In this document: piece after piece, positions 1 through 10,175 of the stretch
Numbering within the stretch: the first letter of the stretch is position 1
Layout: the number at the start of each line of letters is the position of its first letter
NCBI GenBank assembly: GCA_028023455.1
Contig: JAQFVV010006427.1
Span: 434,001 to 498,000, forward strand
From: Epiperipatus broadwayi
Taxonomy: Eukaryota; Onychophora; Udeonychophora; Euonychophora; Peripatidae
Length of the DNA: 64,000 bases
Reading direction: 5' to 3'
The notes under the pieces: model-generated
The model's database searches: none
Told to the model about the DNA's origin: nothing
The model's input: only the letters and a program-made list of their open reading frames with translations
Translations under genes and position numbers: made by a program

Positions 1-1944
1 TTTAAAACATAAAATATTTCAAATGAAACTTCCATAATCATATCGAATCATTTTTTTAGTATTTATTACTAAACAGATTTTTTTAGAGTTTTTTTTTTTT
101 TTTGAAATTCATGATACAAGCTTTTCATTATCTGGAAAATAATTTTCTTTTTAATAACAAATTATAATTTTTAAGTTCAAACCCCTCCTCCCCTGTAGCA
201 TTTTTAATCACTTTACATTTATGTTTTTATTAAATCTTTTCTGTATATTTTATATATCTTAATGGATTATTGTCAAATGTTTTCAAAGTTATTTCTTTTA
301 TACATTGCCCTACGTGCAACCATTTTTAGCAGAGTATTTATTTTCCTCTATTTGATCTTAATCAATTCTGAGGCATTTTCAAATTTTATTAATATTTAAA
401 ACAGTGTATAAATTAAGCTAATTATAGTATTGCTAAAGATTAGAGATAGAAATATTCAATAGTATGTGTGTATGGTTTTGCTTGTATAGATTCCATTAAC
501 ATATATGGTATATCTTATTCACTGATCATCACTGTCTATATTAAATATATTCAATACATGATCGACCATCTTGGAATATATTTTTACAATAACCAAAATA
601 CAATATAATTCTGTTGTTTATTCACTATGGATTCTTCCATAACTATTTTCTTTTTAGACTTTAAAAAAACAACTCATAATATGTGGATTTTCTTTTACTA
701 GAAAATTTACATGCTCCTTTTATTTTCATTTCCATTTTCATCATTCAAAATTTTTCTAACTTTAGCATTAAAATTTTCTGTGAAAATTTAAAAATGTCAG
801 ATAATGCGTTGAAAATCATTTTTTATATTTGTATAAAAGTCCTCTACTTTGTCATTAAAATAAAATTTTGTTGAGTTATATAATTATCTTCATTTGATAT
901 AATCCATTAAAATAAAAACTAATTATTACTCTTTCAATATATCATAGACTCTATAATGTTATTTTCCATCCATAATTATAAAGAATCTCAGTCCACTTGT
1001 TTTTCCAATATTTACATGTTTGTAGCAATGGATACATTTAAATTCTCAAAGCACCTTTTCCTTTTCCTTTCAACTCCACAAATTCTACCAATATACTATT
1101 TTTATTAGAGTTTTTTCGACTTCTGTAATCTATTTTTGCTTGAAAGTGATCTATAATTATAGATAATTAAATAAAAAATTATCATTAAGTGGAAGACTAC
1201 ATTTATAAGCATTCTTAGATTTCAGTTGCCAACTGATCATGGCTTAACTTAGCTAAGATATAATAGCCATAATTTTATTATAGTTTGTCATAGACATAAA
1301 TAAAAAAATAGCATTCACAACATACATCACTCCCTCAAAAAACTCCAGTAATGTTTATTTTAAATTATTAGGGATTGGATATTAACAAATTCAATGATGT
1401 GTGTATAGAATAAACATGAGAAATTTACCCTAATCATTTTTTTTAAAATCACAGAAAGTTAAAAGATATTTTAAAATTAATATATTCACATTGCTTACAA
1501 TCTATATATTATGTGTATAGATGTTTTTAAAATACAGTAGTCTTTGTAATCAGCAAATAAAAAATAAATTAATTTCATTTTTTATATTAAAAAGATGCAT
1601 GGAAAACATATATAAATTATTAAAAAGACCTGCATACATTTATAATAAATTAAAAGAATTGAAAAAATAGGTTGCACAGAAAGTCATGTGATATTTGAGA
1701 AACCAAAATTACAAACTGTAATATGATCTAAAAACTTCTAGCTCTCAAAATCCATTACTCTACCATAGCATTGATCTTAAAATTACAAATAGGGATAAAA
1801 TAGCAAGACAACTGCTTTAGGTGCCCAATTAGAATAAGCACTAAAATAAGATATATTCTAAAAAATATTTTTTATAATATTAATAGCAGAAAAATACTAA
1901 ATAAAGTTCAAAATGTAAATAATAACCAACTTTCTTTTTATTAA
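1..1944. other. AT-rich spacer, no gene seen
   Basis: Homopolymer-rich AT sequence. The only open frame of any length (63 codons at 683-874) is low-complexity and phenylalanine/isoleucine-rich, as expected by chance in such DNA. I see no repeat boundary or RNA gene here. Confidence 0.7.
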
Positions 1945-2429
1945 ATATTGAAGCAGTCCGATCTGAGTTCGATCCTAGCTTTATGACCTCTAGCCAAAGC
2001 TCACTTCAAACCCTAGTACTAACCTTAAATTTCCAATGCAATGGGGTTTTATATGTTCAATCCACGCTAATTTCCATAAAAAACAACTTATTTCATAAAT
2101 GTGTATTCAAATAACTAGTTTCAGATTTAAATTGATTAATTTTATTAATAAATTCATGATAGAATTATTCATGAATTTATATGTATTATAACTGTGTGGA
2201 TTGTGCATATATATTTGTAAATATTTAAATATATATAATTGTTTGAGAGTTTCATTGCGTCGGGAATGTTTGATTTTATTTTTAAATAATTTGTTAAAGT
2301 TTTATTGATTAAAAGCTACATTCTTTCGATAAGCTTTCAGATTTTCCCTTTCCAAAAACAACAGTTAAAGTTTTATTAATTAGAAAAAAAGATAAGGATT
2401 TTCTAATTAAAATCATTTTCTGATTTTAA

Positions 2430-2459
2430 GAATTCATTTTCTAATTAGAAAATGAATTC
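2430..2459. repeat. Perfect 30-bp palindrome in U3
   Basis: The palindrome starts and ends with GAATTC and is centred on CTAATTAG. It recurs unchanged at 10658-10687 and, slightly shortened, in the LTRs of element 2 (around 33477 and 39711). It lies about 110 bp upstream of the TATA-like box. A dimeric factor-binding site is possible, but this is inference. Confidence 0.8.
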
Positions 2460-2570
2460 AAGTTAATGAGTTTTTGAAAGTCTTATCGAAGGAATGTATC
2501 TAAAAACAACCAGTAAATCTAAAAACATTGATAATGAAAGAAGTGCTAGCCCGAAGGCATCAAGAGGACA

Positions 2571-2580
2571 GATATATATA
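2571..2580 (+). promoter_or_regulatory. LTR TATA box candidate
   Basis: TATATATA followed by GCTC sits after GGACAG and is conserved in all four LTRs of elements 1 and 2 (on the minus strand in element 2). Transcription would be expected to start about 30 bp downstream, near 2605. Conservation across subfamilies supports a promoter; no initiator is assigned. Confidence 0.55.
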
Positions 2581-4585
2581 GCTCTGAAAAGTTTGGAGAA
2601 AAAAAAACATCTTTGTTGTAGAGAAGTGCAGTGAACTTCATGTGTTTAAAAATCATAAGTTTAAATAGTGTTTCAGTCATGGTGAAGGGCTAAAACATCA
2701 GGAATCTGGCTGCGGTTCCTGAAGTCCCCTGAAATCTTCAATGAAGCTGCTAAATTCTTTCCAGACAAATCATGCTTCCAAATTCATTAAAATACTTTTC
2801 AAGTAATCGACCAAATGGTGCCTACGTTTTACTAACCTGGATGTGTAAATTAAGAGAACCAGCCCCAGAAGAAATGGGTAATATATTTCCATAATGAACC
2901 TTAAGCTTTCTGGCCAGTTTCTGAACTTTACTTTACACTCCCTTTAAAAGCTCTTCTCATTTATAATGTAATAATACTCTGTGTAAAACCCTTTATTTAT
3001 GCTATTTTAACTTTCATAGTAATTCTCTCAACCTCTAGTCTTTAACTTTCCTTTCTTACGTGACGGTTCATTTATTTTATTATGTATATTTATTGAGTAA
3101 ATTTATTAATGTTGTTATATTTTAATTATATGCCAATAATCCTTCAACTCGATGATCTACTTCATTTTCTTTGCAATACACAAGTAATATAACTTAATTC
3201 TGAGAGTTAATTCTCACCCATTAGAACTAGATTAATACAGTTATATCAATCATCAAGTTGAAAGAAATTATTAATGATTGTTATTTTTATCATTGGCTAA
3301 TAATAAATTATTAGCTCCTTTTTTAATCTATGCCACCACTATTTTCTCATTTCACTAATATTTATTTATTATTCAAATATAATCTTAAAATATTTTTGCA
3401 AAGGGCTGATAAAGGAATCAAGTAAATATATTCTAATTCAACTGTGTTATTTTTTATTAAGATTTAGGAAGGGCATGATGATTGAGGCATAATTAATATG
3501 ATTTACCAATACTTTAAAATAGTTTTATTTAAAAGCTCATTTGACTTTAATTAAATTGATCAAGTCATCATGTAGAGCATTCTATAATTGGGTTTTATTT
3601 TTCAAACGGTGACTCTTAAGTCATCATTGTCGAATGTTGCTGATGTAGGGCAATCTTCCGCTCTGTTAGCCTGATCGGTGATAATTTCTATTTTAAATTA
3701 TCGAGGAAAAAAGTACTTCCTCTCCTGTTCATATTAATCAAAGGGCATAAGACTTGTCAGATCAAGCTGCCATAGGACTTTGATTACCGACTAGCCATCG
3801 TCTTTCAATTTCACTTTATAGCTCATAATTCATCAGCACCGTTACCTCTTTGTTCCAGTAAAGCCCGCTCTGATGCTCGTAATTCATGATGAAGTGATTT
3901 AAATTAAAGTCCGACAAATTCTCCATTACATTTCAGAATAAGTTTTTTAATAAAGATTGAAGTTATGCCCTAAAATACGTATCTTGCTCTTCATGAATGG
4001 ATTTGCGAATGTGAAAATAAATATCACATTCTTTCGTATAAAATTAGAGTAATAATTCCCTTTACTAATGAATACCTTTATCTGCCTTTATGTCTTGTAG
4101 GGGGGGCATAGACATAAACTTTCAAATATTGCGTAATACTCATTGGCATATAATAAGGACCACCACTCTGATTATAATTATAAACTTTGTTTAAGGACTA
4201 GAATTAATTAATATAATCATTATTTACAATTCAAACAAAACAAACTATTATTATTAAATATTTTCTAAACACACTTGGTTTCTTAAGTTATTTTATTCAT
4301 AATTATTTTAATGTTAATGCTCGCTGTCTGTGTTGGCAACCCAAACATATATACATGTGATTCGACTTAAAAGTATTTTAAGTTAATTTATTATCAGATA
4401 TTAATGTCAGTTCAGGGGTCTCTGATCCTCACCAACCATTGAGCTAGTTTCTTGGTGCATAGCACTGTGCCATCAATTTAGATTTCTACTAATCTGAGCT
4501 GGTGAGTTGGGTTTGAATTCAGTTTTGGTTCAGCTGAGTTTGAATCCGACTTGCGGTTTTTTTGGTGGGTTTTTCGACTGGTACA

Positions 4586-5808
4586 TTGTTATGTTTTTGG
4601 CTGCCCAACTCTTGTGGCTTCAATTTAATAAACCCCACACCCTGTAGACAGTAATTATGATCTTAGTTACTCAGTCAATTGAGATCTCGATAAATTAAAC
4701 GTTTCTGTAGATAGTTATATTTTAAAGAGTGTTGTATATATTTAAGAGAAAAGTTATGCAATTCATAACGCATAACTGAAATGTTTTAATAAATTAAAAT
4801 GTCATTTTGTAAATCTTTTTCTTATACTTAAAAATGTTTCAAGACTATTTTTTAAATGTTCGTTCAGTAAAAGATTCGTTAGTCAAAATAATTATTTAAA
4901 GAAAAGTAATAAGATAGTAACATATATATAAATTAATTATACGTGTACGATATCAGTATATATATATTATATGTTTGTTTATACGTGTTCATGACAGTAA
5001 GAAAGCTTTTGTTAGAAAAGTAGTAAGAGTATCAAAGCAAGGGGTAAAATTAGATAAAATGTTTTTCTGTGTCAAAATTAATTATATTCATTTCAGTTGT
5101 TATGATTTAAAATATCCAAAATGATATCATGTTAAAAGTTTTAAATTTCAAAATATTGCTTGCTAGCACATATATTAAATGTTCACTCCGTATTCTTAGT
5201 AGCCTCAAAGTAGGTGAAGACCTTCAAACTGGGAATTATATGTCAAGCAGTCCGATGCAGTGTGACATTATGCTTTAATGACAATAATTTCTAGAGTAAC
5301 CTCAAAGCAGGTGAAGACCTTTTGTGTACACCAAATAGCCAGATGCAGTTGGCAAAAATGCTTAAATGGTTTACACGCTTTCATGTTAGCAAGATTAAAA
5401 ATGATATCAAAAAATAAAACTTTTTGTGTAATATTAATTTTGACATTTTTTTTCTTTGTGTGTGAAAGCCTCATGCTTAGTGAAAATAATATTTGAATTT
5501 CTATATTTAAACTCAGGTCAAGAACATGTCAGTTGTTATTAAATAATAAAATATTCATCAATCGAATTGTTTTATCAAAAATTAAGTCAGTCATATGTAT
5601 TTTGGAGGTCAATGGGTTATTTTATTTCCCTATTGATCTCATTTTGCTCACTGGCGCCCATATAAATAAATTTTTCAGCAAATTTGATTGGCAGCACAGT
5701 AGTGGGTCAGTTGTCTAAATAATGAAAACCAAATGTGTCCAATACAATTACTTGTATATATATGAATGTTTGTATATCACTAATTATTTGTATAGTTTCT
5801 TTTTTCAG
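4586..5808 (+). other. Long untranslated leader of element 1
   Basis: The region between the 5' LTR and gag has no frame that looks protein-coding. Two short frames (5278-5496 and 5533-5718) are open, and the second stays open in element 2 at 36537-36722. The differences between those two copies mostly change amino acids, which argues against selection on a protein. A diverged tandem duplication is present: the 27-bp block at 5198-5224 recurs at 5295-5321, and both copies exist in element 2 as well. Confidence 0.7.
4598..4611 (+). promoter_or_regulatory. Candidate primer-binding site
   Basis: TGGCTGCCCAACTC begins 12 bp after the 5' LTR. Its TGG start and general look match tRNA-primed PBS sequences. 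The matching spot in element 2 (minus strand, about 37640-37650) reads TGGCCACCCAATC, so the core is only partly conserved. I could not match it confidently to one tRNA, and the 12-bp offset is larger than usual. Confidence 0.35.
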
Positions 5809-5837
5809 ACATGGGAGAACAGTTGAACAGAGGGAAA
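5809..5837 (+). other. Possible 29-nt leader micro-exon with gag start
   Basis: A polypyrimidine-CAG acceptor (5798-5808) is followed by 29 bases and then GTGAGT, a good splice donor at 5838. The 29 bases hold an ATG at 5811 and exactly nine codons up to the donor. The same 29 bases and donor are unchanged in element 2 (35523-35551, minus), while the surrounding leader has diverged. If spliced, this would supply the gag start from a separate exon. This is inference from motifs only. Confidence 0.4.
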
Positions 5838-5887
5838 GTGAGTAATGTTTGTTTCTTATCTTTAATAGTTTTTTCTAAATAAAATAC

Positions 5888-6599
5888 ATGTCTCATTCAA
5901 AAGAATTAATAGAAAGAGCTAACCAAGAAAACATAGGCAAACTAAAACTAAACTAAAAAAGGCAGATTACATAGATTGGGGAAATAATATGCAGCAGCTA
6001 GCGAAGATAGGGACAATGGGACCAGTAGTCAGAGACCTAATTAAATGTACCGAAAAAAAGGTTATTATTTAAGTATACAGAGAAAGAGTGCCATAATTAC
6101 CTATTATTTTCAAAAGGATAACATACCTTTGTTTATACAAACCAGAATGGGAAAGCCACTGGAAAATTCATTGACCTTTCAATACCCTTTGATTCAAATC
6201 ATAGATTTTTACGGTGAATGCTGGGAAGATCCTCAGCAACATATAGACAGTTTAGCTGATGCTTTTGCAATAGAAACTCTGGATAATGTTCAACAAATAT
6301 TAATTGCTCGACACCATTTGAAAGCCGTGGCCAAAGACTGGTGGGGTGTGCTAGAGAAGAAGCCGGACACCTTTGAACAATATTGTCACAAGCTGCTAAA
6401 AACATTCTGGAGTGAAGAGAGGTAAGAAAGCTTGTTGTGTGACCTTATTAATGATCATTTTTCAGTAAATAAGGGAAATACCTACGGCCAGTTTTTTTTA
6501 CAACAGTCAACCAAATTTCGCTCATTGTCCAGTTTTAACTTTCCAGAGTCTCGAATTGTTTGTATGATAGGACCCAACATGCCATGAGAGGTTCGGGAA
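5888..6599 (+). pseudogene. gag: Decayed gag (matrix/capsid-like) of element 1
   Basis: Gag would coat the RNA in a cytoplasmic particle. The N-terminal part starts at the ATG at 5888 and runs 22 codons to a TAA (5954-5956). It resumes in another frame to a second TAA (6070-6072), and then the frame open from 6045 carries a capsid-like domain. That domain has the DPQQHID segment at about residues 62-68 and AKDWWGVLEKKP at about 95-106, typical of the retrotransposon gag core. A TAA at 6423-6425 sits where element 2 has a CAG codon, and a TGA interrupts at about 6585. No zinc knuckle is seen. The frame from 6045 is continuous with the protease apart from these two stops, so gag and protease were probably one polyprotein. 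Confidence 0.7.
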
Positions 6600-7298
6600 C
6601 TTATGATTGGTAGTCAGATTGGTACTACCCATGAAATGATGGACTTCTTAGAAACAGTGGATAAATATTTTAAATCTGCGGACACAAGTTACAGAGAAGA
6701 CACTCCAGCCCCACCCATTAATCAAATGACTAATTTAATCTCTGAGAAAGATAATAAGGGACATCAGATAACTCATTTGTGTCCCATTATCGAAATAAAT
6801 ATAGAGGAGAGGAGAATATCAGCCTTGATCGATTCGGGCAGTAAAGCATCCATTGTATCTGCAGCATGGATCAGAAACTTGAAAAAGAGATGCGAGATAA
6901 TGCAACTCCCAACCTGTCCGATCCAAATGAACTTGGCTAATGGGAAAAAGATGTCAAGTGAAAACCATCAAGTATGGTTAGAGGTTGAAATCAACAAAAG
7001 GCGAGTAAGGCATACCTTTCTTATTATGACAGGGCTCATATATGATATAGTATTTGGCTCTGACTTTTTGATTCAAAACCATGGCATTATTGATTACCCT
7101 AAAGGTAGATGCTCATTTGAAAATGAGACTGTCAACTTTAAAACATCACTCCACCAGGAAGGAAACCATGAAAGTTGCCTAATCCAGCCAGTTGATCTTT
7201 CAATGATCGACAAAAAGGTTGAAGAATCCATTATTACTGAACCGGATGATACCGAACAAATGCGGGAAATCCTCAAGAAATACGCTGTAATTTTCTGA
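6600..7298 (+). pseudogene. pol: Retropepsin-like protease region of element 1
   Basis: An aspartic protease domain matures the Gag-Pol polyprotein. The translation shows ALIDSGSKASIVS near residues 77-89 of the open stretch from 6603; DSG is the catalytic triplet, followed by a hydrophobic strand. Downstream, YDIVFGSDFLIQNHGIIDY matches the conserved G-D-F/W-L element at the end of Gypsy proteases. The sequence then runs into the linker that precedes RT and stops with TGA at 7296-7298. RT lies in a different frame from 7337, so either an indel occurred here or the parent used frameshifting; decay is more likely given the other breaks. Confidence 0.75.
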
Positions 7299-7336
7299 TG
7301 CCAGGTGAAATTACAGGGTACACTCACTGAATCAGA

Positions 7337-8162
7337 GTGAAAGAAGAAATTTACATCCAGTCCAAAATGTACCCAATTCCATTTCAGTATAAAGATGAAG
7401 TAGAAGCACAGATAAAACAAATGATCGAATGGAATAATGTCGAGTGCAGCCCTTCTCCGTATAACACCCCATTGGTCGTTGTCAAGAAGAAAAATGGAAA
7501 CTTGCGGCTATGCTTGGATGCCCGGAGGTTAAACAGCATCACTATACCGGAAAAAGATGCTCCCCCTCCTATCCAAGAAGTACTTGTACAACTAGCTGGG
7601 AAGACAGTATTTTCAATGTTAGATTTAACCGCCAGTTACTGGCAATTGAATCTTGATCCAAGGGACCGGAAATACACTGCATTTTGGTATGGTGGATACA
7701 CGCACATTTTTAAAAGGGTTCCCTTCAGACTTATTAATAGTGGAGCAGGCCTTATGTGCTGTTTGGAGCAGGTCCTTTCTGAAGAAGTGCAAAAACAGAT
7801 GGTATGCTATATTGATGACATAGTAATCATCTCAGAAGATGTGAAGGAACACTTACAACATTTGGAAAGGTTCCTGAGTGAATACAGAATGAAGAATATC
7901 ACAGTGAACTTAGAAAAAAGCCATTTTGCTATTGGGGAGATAACCTTCCTTGGTCATGTCATTAACAAACATGGCATCACGGTTTCCAGACAAAGTTGCA
8001 GCCATAGAGAATTTTCCAACCCCGACTACTCAGAAACAGATCCGATCATTTTTTGGGCTTTGCAACTTTTATCACAAGTTCTATCCAAACTTTGCCCAGG
8101 AAACTAGGAATCTAATAGACCTCATAAAAAAACTGAAAGTGGGAATGGACCCCACTCCATAA
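7337..8162 (+). pseudogene. pol: Reverse transcriptase of element 1 (frameshifted)
   Basis: The domain copies the element RNA into DNA. All main RT blocks can be read: PLVVVKKKNGNLRLCLDARRLN (fingers), motif A in SMLDLTASYWQLNLD with the first catalytic Asp, motif B-like RVPFRLINSGAGL, and motif C YIDDIVII with the Asp pair intact. The thumb follows as FLGHVINKHGI. The frame is lost at about 7950-7990, and the connection segment (FPTPTTQKQIRSFFGLCNFYHKF) continues in another frame to 8162. The wording of these blocks is that of animal Gypsy/Metaviridae. Catalytic residues survive although the reading frame does not. The GTG at 7337 is only the first codon of the open stretch, not a real start. 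Confidence 0.85.
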
Positions 8163-8199
8163 CCAGGAACTACTGAACATAAAAGAAAACTTCATACGG

Positions 8200-8610
8200 G
8201 TGGTTAGGCTGCACCACCCTGACTTTAGCCAGACCTTTTACATACAAACTGACAGCAGCAAGCAAGGGCTAGGAGCGAACTTGTTTCAAAAGGGTGATTC
8301 TGGTGAACATCGAGTGATATATTTTTTCAGTTATGCTTTAAAGGGTGCAGAAATACATTACACCACTGAGCAAGAAGCTCTTGCCATAGTATGGGCATGC
8401 CGAAATTCCGGCAATTCCTTCTAGGATCGGAAGTTGTCATCATAACTCACCACTGATATCTAGAATTTCTTAATAAGAGTTTCCTCACCAATGACCGACT
8501 CATTAGATGGAGCTTGGTCCTCCAACAATTTCAGTATAAGATCCAATATGACCCAGGACCAGAGAAAGTTGTGGCTGACATTTTAAGTCATCATCCACTA
8601 CAAATGAGCA
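8200..8610 (+). pseudogene. pol: RNase H and tether of element 1 (broken)
   Basis: RNase H removes the RNA strand after minus-strand synthesis. The first part reads FYIQTDSSKQGLGANLF, holding the first catalytic Asp (QTDSS). It continues to YTTEQEALAIVWA, holding the catalytic Glu. The frame is then lost, and a TGA lies in the normally conserved TDH segment near 8455. From 8514 the tether QFQYKIQYDPGPEKVVADILSHHP is readable; this matches the 'NVVADALSR' end of Gypsy RNase H, with Arg changed to His. The order and spacing leave little doubt about identity, but at least two frame changes disable it. Confidence 0.75.
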
Positions 8611-8829
8611 TACAGAACCCAAAAATAAATGATCAATCCTTAAAAATTGTGGCCATCACAATATTGAGTCATGCCAAGGCCGAGCTAAGGAATTTTGCAT
8701 ACCGGTAGGGCCTACAATATCACCACATTATTCTGGAGTTATCCAAGACCCAGAGTAAGGACCAGAACCTATGAATCAGATACACTCACTTTCGGGTCAA
8801 GGAGGGTATTTTACAGACCAAAACAGGGG

Positions 8830-9891
8830 ACTATAGTGCACCATGGAAAACTATGGGCACAGATAGACTGAGACCACCCTTATTTAGATATATTCAGCAA
8901 ATCATTGGGCACTACGAACCAAGAAAGACAGAAGAGGCAGTGTGTCGCCAGTTCTACTGGCCAGAATGTACAATCAGATTCTTGCCACTATTAGACAAAT
9001 TGATGGCTGTGCTGCCATTGAATTTCCAAATAAATTGTATGCAGGAGGTATGAAACCAGTGATGGCCACAAGACCAAATGAAATCCTCGCTATAGATCAT
9101 TATGGGCCTCTTCCCAAATTTAGGACCTTTCAATACTTGCTTGGCCCATATAATATTTTTTCAAAGTATGTTCAAATTTACCCAGTTCGAACCACCAATT
9201 CATGAAATGCCATCCAGGTCCTTCAGGATAAGCAATTTTCTGAGGTAGGTAAGCCTGAGACCATATTATCAGATCATGGCTCAGCGTTCACCTCAAAATA
9301 GTGGAAGAATTGGATAAAAAAACAAAAGATAAATCATCGTCTGACATCAATTAGAAACCCACAGACCAACCAATGTGAAAGAGTTATGAGAGAAATTAGT
9401 CAACTCTTTCGTGTGTGCCTACCTACAGATCATCGGAGGTGGGTGAATAAAGTTCCATATGTAATGGACTGCATTAATAATACAATAAATGAGTAAACGG
9501 GTTTTGCACCTACACGTCTTCACTATGGGGCAGCCATGTCAGGCCATTTTTTCTTCACTATTACCAAAAGATGAAATATGTATTAATTCAATAACTGACC
9601 AAGATATGGCCAGAAAGTGGCTGGCGCAGATGGCTCAGAGTCAAATAAAAAGAAGTAGGGTGGAACATTACTATTTTAAAGTTGGGGATCAAGTTTGGTT
9701 AAGATGACCAAGAACTAGTAATGCCCCCCAAGAAAGAATTCAAAAAATTCTTCCCATTATACAGTGGGCCATATGAAATAATAAAGGATTGCCATGACAA
9801 TGCATTTTTGCTAAAGGGAAAGGGACTCCAGGGGGATTACAATGCCAGACAGTTAAAACCATATGTGCCACCTGATCCAGGGAAACAATAA
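8830..9891 (+). pseudogene. pol: Integrase of element 1 (broken)
   Basis: Integrase would join the cDNA to ATAT targets. An N-terminal zinc-binding region is suggested by GHYEPRKTEEAVCRQFYWPEC at about 8900-8970. The core is readable piecewise: AIDHYGPLP holds the first catalytic Asp (about 9090), LSDHGSAFTSK the second (about 9270), and NQCERVMREI the Glu (about 9370). A C-terminal VGDQVWLR (9685-9704) and a basic tail follow, ending at the TAA at 9889-9891. Stops of all three kinds and several frame changes break it. The last eight codons (GPPDPGKQ or close) reappear at the end of the deleted gag frame in element 2, which marks where that deletion rejoins. Confidence 0.8.
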
Positions 9892-10161
9892 GACAAACAT
9901 TAAATGACAGATATATATACAGATGACCGACTGACATGACCATAGGGAAAAGACTTGATTATTGGACCAATTTATTATAAGTTTATTATAAGCTAGATAA
10001 TATTTAAAAGAAAATGATCACAGTGAGACATGTATAATTTTGTAGTTTGTACAGATGATATTATTCACACTCATGCTGTTCTCCCAGAGTCTAACAACTA
10101 GTCAAGTACACTTATGCGAATGTATCATGCATAAGTAAAGAGATTTTTTTTCATTTTTTTT
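9892..10161 (+). other. 3' untranslated part of element 1
   Basis: There are 270 bases between the pol stop and the polypurine tract. No env-like frame is present. Sequence corresponding to its end is also present next to the 3' LTR of element 2. Confidence 0.7.
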
Positions 10162-10175
10162 TAAGTGAAAAGAAA
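10162..10175 (+). promoter_or_regulatory. Polypurine tract of element 1
   Basis: AAGTGAAAAGAAA directly abuts the TG of the 3' LTR, where plus-strand DNA synthesis starts in LTR retrotransposons. Element 2 has GAAGTAAAAAGAAA in the same place (33991-34004, minus). Together these fix the orientation of both elements. Confidence 0.75.

Larger units (their letters stand above)
1949..4585 (+). repeat. 5' LTR of element 1
   Basis: The sequence is colinear with 10176-12818 and, inverted, with 31298-33990 and 37663-40222. The terminal TG...CA is intact. The LTR holds a perfect 30-bp palindrome (2430-2459) and a TATA-like box (2573-2580) about 625 bp from its start, which would make U3 about 650 bp and leave about 2 kb for R plus U5. 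No conserved long open frame was found in it. At 2.6 kb it is far longer than the few hundred bases common in animal Gypsy LTRs. Confidence 0.9.

Noticed and set aside
5533-5718. A 61-codon leader frame with a same-length counterpart at 36537-36722
   Set aside because: About ten of 61 residues differ and nearly all differences change the amino acid, which does not suggest selection for a protein.
6045-9891. A changed nuclear genetic code, because a TAA in element 1 gag stands where element 2 has CAG, and a TAG stands where Gln is common in integrases
   Set aside because: TAA, TAG and TGA all interrupt conserved domains at positions expecting different residues, and frameshifts are common. 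Ordinary decay explains it.
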